Shown piece by piece: positions 28,751 through 32,551 of a DNA stretch of 32,551 nucleotides. Within the stretch, counting starts at the first letter, position 1. The number at the start of each line of letters is the position of its first letter. Below the pieces are notes generated by a model, which did not search any database, was not told where the DNA came from, and worked only from the letters and a program-made list of their open reading frames with translations. The translations under genes were made by a program, and so were the position numbers. This stretch comes from Salinarchaeum sp. (GTDB lineage: Archaea > Halobacteriota > Halobacteria > Halobacteriales > QS-1-68-20): assembly GCA_007122875.1 (NCBI GenBank), contig SKSS01000039.1:1-32551 (forward strand), in the 5' to 3' direction.

Positions 28751-29680
28751 TCACGGCCGGCTGATCGCTCGTCGAACGGCTGGCAACTCGGCGGTGATCG
28801 CCCGACGCTTGATCAGTACGAATCCCGTAGCGATCAGCGCAAAGCCGGCGATCGTCGGCGGATCGAGTAGCGGTTCGCCGAGCCAGAGCCATCCGATGAC
28901 CGTCGCCACGACCGGGACGACGTACGAGACGAGATTGATCTCGACGGGACCGAGCGCCGACAGCAGCGCGAAGTAGAGCAGGAACCCGATCGCGCTCGCA
29001 CCGACCGCGAGATATGCGAGCGCGAAGATCGCCTCGCCGGTCCACTCGATCGACCGGAACGACTCGCCAGGAAGCGCGGCGCTGAGCAGGTGCAACAGCA
29101 CAGCACCGAGCAGCATCGACCACGCCTCCATCGTCTCGATCGGGAGTTCGTCGTCGATCAATCGGGTGAGGACGCTTCCGAGCGCGAATGAGAACGCGGC
29201 CACGAAGATCAGCGTCGCCGCCAGCGTGTCGCTGCCCAACAGGTCGGACCGGGACGGCCGTGCGAGGACGACGACGCCGGAGAACCCGAACATCATGCCC
29301 GCGATCCCGCCCCACGAGAGCCCGCCGGTGGGAAGCAACATCCGCGCGAACGCCGTGGTCAGAACCGGCGCGAGCGCGACGATCACCGCCGCCGTCGCGC
29401 TCGTCGTGTGGCTCTGGCCGACGAACAGGAAGGCGTGGTAGCCGGCGATCAGCATGACGCCGCCGATCCCGATCAGCGCGACCTCGCCCCGTGTTCGCGG
29501 AAGCAGGCGCTCGCCGACGTACCCGGCGTACGCGAGCATCAGCAGTCCTGCGATATCGTAGCGGATCGCGGCGAAGAGCACGGGCGGAATGTACGACAGG
29601 CCGGCCGTGATCGCCGGGAACGCGGTCCCCCACAGGATCGCCAGGAGGAGAAACAACAGGACGATCCGATACCGGTTCAC
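28751..29680 (-). CDS. EamA/DMT family transporter
   Basis: Ten TM-like segments; ILWGTAFPAITAGL near the N-terminus; GTG start inferred at 29680 (VNRYRIVLLFLLL). Confidence 0.85.
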   Translation of the reverse strand: MNRYRIVLLFLLLAILWGTAFPAITAGLSYIPPVLFAAIRYDIAGLLMLAYAGYVGERLLPRTRGEVALIGIGGVMLIAGYHAFLFVGQSHTTSATAAVIVALAPVLTTAFARMLLPTGGLSWGGIAGMMFGFSGVVVLARPSRSDLLGSDTLAATLIFVAAFSFALGSVLTRLIDDELPIETMEAWSMLLGAVLLHLLSAALPGESFRSIEWTGEAIFALAYLAVGASAIGFLLYFALLSALGPVEINLVSYVVPVVATVIGWLWLGEPLLDPPTIAGFALIATGFVLIKRRAITAELPAVRRAISRP

Positions 29681-29846
29681 GCCCGTCCTCGGACACCGGC
29701 CTCCGTGAGGGTTGCGGTTCTCGGATCGCCGTGAGATCGGTTGCCGGTCGCCACCGACCGCTGCCGGAACGTTCGCGTCGGAGACACCCGTCACGGGTCC
29801 GGGCCTCGGGCCATATATTTAAATTAGTGCGGCGACTATCGCCCTC

Positions 29847-30470
29847 ATGGCCGTTCACGGCCGCCCGGCTCTCCGAGACCTGTTCGACGACTCGCCCACT
29901 CCCCACATCGCTCACCCGCCGGAGACGCATCACCGGGACGTCTACGTCGCCACCGACGGGTCGTACCGCGAGTCCGGCGGTGGACTGGGCGCGATCATCG
30001 AAACCCGGTCGGGCGAACGCCTCGCGCGCGTCTCACTTCCCGATATCGCCCCGAACAACAACGTCGCGGAGTATCGGGCGCTCCACCTCGGACTGGACGT
30101 GCTGGCCGGGCACGTTCCGCGAAACTCACGGGTGGGAATCTTGCTTGATCACGACGACCTCGCCGCGAACGTGAACGCGACGATCCTCTCGCATCGATCC
30201 CCGAACGGCGACGTTCCCCACACCGTCTCGCTTCCAGCGAACGTCGAGAACCACTGGCGCGGCATCCGGGCACGCCTCGCCGGGTTCGACTCCGTCCGGG
30301 CCGCGCGAATCGCGAGCGAACAGAACCCTGCCCATCCGCTGGCGAACTCGCCCGAACACTACGCGCACCTCGATACGACCGACGACCGTCGAAACCGCCG
30401 CCCCGACCACCCCGACGGACGCACCCCGATCCCCCCACCGTCACGAGCGGACCGCCACGCGAGCGACTAG
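29847..30470 (+). CDS. RNase H-like protein
   Basis: VYVATDGSYRESGGGLGAII and NNNVAEYRALHLGLD resemble RNase HI D and E motifs; TATA-like tttaaat at 29818-29824 fits leaderless transcription. Confidence 0.75.
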   Translation: MAVHGRPALRDLFDDSPTPHIAHPPETHHRDVYVATDGSYRESGGGLGAIIETRSGERLARVSLPDIAPNNNVAEYRALHLGLDVLAGHVPRNSRVGILLDHDDLAANVNATILSHRSPNGDVPHTVSLPANVENHWRGIRARLAGFDSVRAARIASEQNPAHPLANSPEHYAHLDTTDDRRNRRPDHPDGRTPIPPPSRADRHASD

Positions 30471-30508
30471 CACATCCGAGTCGATACGGCGATCGAAGCT
30501 CAAGTTAC

Positions 30509-31588
30509 TTACAGTTTGAGGATTCCCGGCCGGTCGATCATCACCGCGCCGTCTCGACTCTCGACGGTCGCCGTCGGCCACTCGCCGGTTGACGTCAGCA
30601 CTTCGACCGCCGCCCCGTCGACGAGCACCGTGTCCTCGCTCTTCGCGCCCTCGACGGTCGGGTTCCACGCGTACGCCATCGGTGATGTGACCGGTTCGTC
30701 GAGCGTCGGCGTGGCGATCCACTCCCGTCCGGCGTATCCGGCCGCGCCACCCTGATGGTGTTCTCGCCACTCGTCCGGCCAGCCAACGTTTCCGTAGGCG
30801 TCCTGAATCGCGGCGAAGACATCTGCGGCGGTTCCACCGTCGAGTGCGGCCCGTCGGGTCGCGGCGATCGCTTCGGTCTCGACGCTCGCAGCCGCGCCGT
30901 GGCGCTCCGGTAACCAACTCGGCGGGTCAAATGCGACCGTTCGGCTGCAGCTCGCGTGGAGTCCGTCACGCTCTGCGGTCACCGATATGACCGCATAGCC
31001 TCCGAGTACCGTATCGGTCGGCACGCAGTGTCGATAGCGACTCGCCCGGTCCTCGCCACCGACTAAGACCACCGGCGCGTCGATCCCGCGGGCTCCGAGC
31101 GCGATCCGAAGCGCCGTGGCGACCTCCCGTTCGGTGTCCCCCGATTCCAGCTTCCGGCAGACGGTCTCGACGGCGGCGGCCGTCTCTCGACCGAGTTCAC
31201 GATACCGTTCGACCTCGTACGGTTCGAGCGGATGGCGGAGCGACGAGGGATCGACCCGTTCGAACCCCGGGACGTCGAAATCCGCCGCGGCGGGCGTTCG
31301 GGAGCGGTTGGCGACCGCGGTCGCGAGCGAGCCGTCGAACCAGTCGTATCGGTCGACCGGCACTCCGTCGAACTCCTCATCACGGAGGCGGTCAGCTTCG
31401 ATCGAGTCGGCAACGACGGTGAGTTCGAAGCCGTCGTACCCGACTGCGGCGAATCCGACGGGAGCACGCCGGTCGATAACGTTGCGTCCATCGGCGAGCC
31501 ACGCGAACGAGGCTGGCTGAGCGAACCACACGGCTTCCAGATCGTTCCCGGCAAGGAATTCGTCGAGGCGGTCGTGCTTCGAAGTCAT
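30509..31588 (-). CDS. M24 family (aminopeptidase P/prolidase-like) protein with atypical active site
   Basis: Creatinase-like N-terminal domain, then M24 fold with HHQGGAAGYAGREW and NPTVEGAKSEDTVLV; start MTSKHDRLDEF at 31588. Confidence 0.85.
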   Translation of the reverse strand: MTSKHDRLDEFLAGNDLEAVWFAQPASFAWLADGRNVIDRRAPVGFAAVGYDGFELTVVADSIEADRLRDEEFDGVPVDRYDWFDGSLATAVANRSRTPAAADFDVPGFERVDPSSLRHPLEPYEVERYRELGRETAAAVETVCRKLESGDTEREVATALRIALGARGIDAPVVLVGGEDRASRYRHCVPTDTVLGGYAVISVTAERDGLHASCSRTVAFDPPSWLPERHGAAASVETEAIAATRRAALDGGTAADVFAAIQDAYGNVGWPDEWREHHQGGAAGYAGREWIATPTLDEPVTSPMAYAWNPTVEGAKSEDTVLVDGAAVEVLTSTGEWPTATVESRDGAVMIDRPGILKL

Positions 31589-31817
31589 TACGTTCCGATG
31601 GGACCCCCTACGTTGAAAACCCTCCGGCCTGTGACAGTGGATCCCGACCGGATCCGTATCGTCCGTAAAACACCCGGAGAAGCCATACGTCACCATTTCC
31701 GCGTTGTCACACGAAGAGCCGACGTGGTCGATCACACCGTTGGATGGCCGATTCTCACGTCGTGGGAGCGAGCCGAGAGGAATTTAACCGACCAGTTCCG
31801 ACGTTCGGACGATATCC

Positions 31818-32551
31818 GTGACCCTCTCGCACTCCCGGTTCAGGCAGTTGCTGGTGACCACGACCGCCCTCGCGGTCGGTCTCGTCCTGCTCGGCGTGTA
31901 CACCGCGGCGGAGGGAGCCGGGTTGGCGTGTGACGGGCGATGGCCGCTGTGTGACGGCTGGATGGGGCTGTTCCCCGCGAACTGGCCGAGCTTCGTCGAG
32001 TGGTTCCACCGTCTCGTGGCGATGATCGTCGGCTTTCTGATCCTCGGGACGGCGCTCGCGGCGTGGCTGGCCGACGTCGATGGACGGATCAAGGGCGCGC
32101 TCGCCGCCGCCGTCGTCGCCCTGCCGATCCAGATCTGGCTCGGCGCGGAGACGGTGCTCGCGTACACCATCATCTCGCTGACTGCTCACTTCGTCGCGGC
32201 GCTCGTCATCCTCGCGTTGTTGACGGTCGCGGTCGCGTGGACGTATGGGCCGTCGGCGACCGATCCCGAACAGATTCGGCGCACGCTGGTCGCCACCCTC
32301 GCGCTTCTCCCGGTGTTCGTCGCGTTCGCCCCTGGGATGCTGTTCGTCCACACCTCGACCGTACAGGTCGTCTACTACGGGCTCGGCGTGTGCCTGTTCG
32401 TCGCGCTCGTCGCCGTGACGGCGTGGTCCGGGCTGCTCGACCGCCCCATGCTGTCGCGGGTTGGCATCCTCACGGCCACGGGGGCCGTCCTGATCGGCGC
32501 ACAACTCGTGATCGGTCGGCTGTACTACTCCGACCTGCTCAACCTGCTCGA
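31818..32551 (+). CDS. ctaA: COX15/CtaA family heme A synthase-like protein (3' truncated by window end)
   Basis: GTG start; open frame LLVTTTALAVGLVLLGVYTAAEGAGLACDGRWPLCDGW...EWFHRLVAMIVGFLIL...LTAHFVAALVIL. Confidence 0.85.
   Translation, partial: MTLSHSRFRQLLVTTTALAVGLVLLGVYTAAEGAGLACDGRWPLCDGWMGLFPANWPSFVEWFHRLVAMIVGFLILGTALAAWLADVDGRIKGALAAAVVALPIQIWLGAETVLAYTIISLTAHFVAALVILALLTVAVAWTYGPSATDPEQIRRTLVATLALLPVFVAFAPGMLFVHTSTVQVVYYGLGVCLFVALVAVTAWSGLLDRPMLSRVGILTATGAVLIGAQLVIGRLYYSDLLNLL

Noticed and set aside
1-32551. tRNA or rRNA genes
   Set aside because: No cloverleaf-like or rRNA-like segments noticed by eye; tRNAscan-SE/barrnap would be needed to confirm.

Overview
Haloarchaeal-type chromosomal window: high GC, acidic proteome, Tat lipoproteins, GTG starts and leaderless promoters. 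In order it contains: a Tat lipoprotein, a CDGSH Fe-S protein (-) and a VOC protein; two tandem paralogous S9 prolyl-oligopeptidase-type peptidases; a decayed vapBC-like toxin/antitoxin remnant; an M20 peptidase ending in a TGAA-loop hairpin; a macro-domain protein; an accessory-looking stretch (about 8.3-12.2 kb) with two paralogous uncharacterised proteins (one with a 9-aa P/Q/G/N repeat), an aquaporin/GlpF family channel, a CPBP (Abi-like) membrane protease with a palindromic promoter, and a noncoding hairpin cluster; a VOC protein; a transporter/stress cluster of three APC permease-USP fusions plus a stand-alone USP; a pstSCAB-phoU operon ending in a TrkA-like gene, divergent from an AbrB-PhoU fusion that is probably a regulator; a small membrane protein; an EamA transporter; an RNase H-like protein; an atypical M24 peptidase homologue; and the start of a COX15/CtaA gene running off the window. 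Most interesting: the uncharacterised paralogous domain, the palindromic CPBP promoter, the decayed vapBC locus, the TACTATG motifs around pstS, the hairpins resembling IS200/IS605 ends, the TrkA-pst linkage, and the M24 homologue lacking expected metal ligands. All family calls are by eye from motifs; no database search was run.
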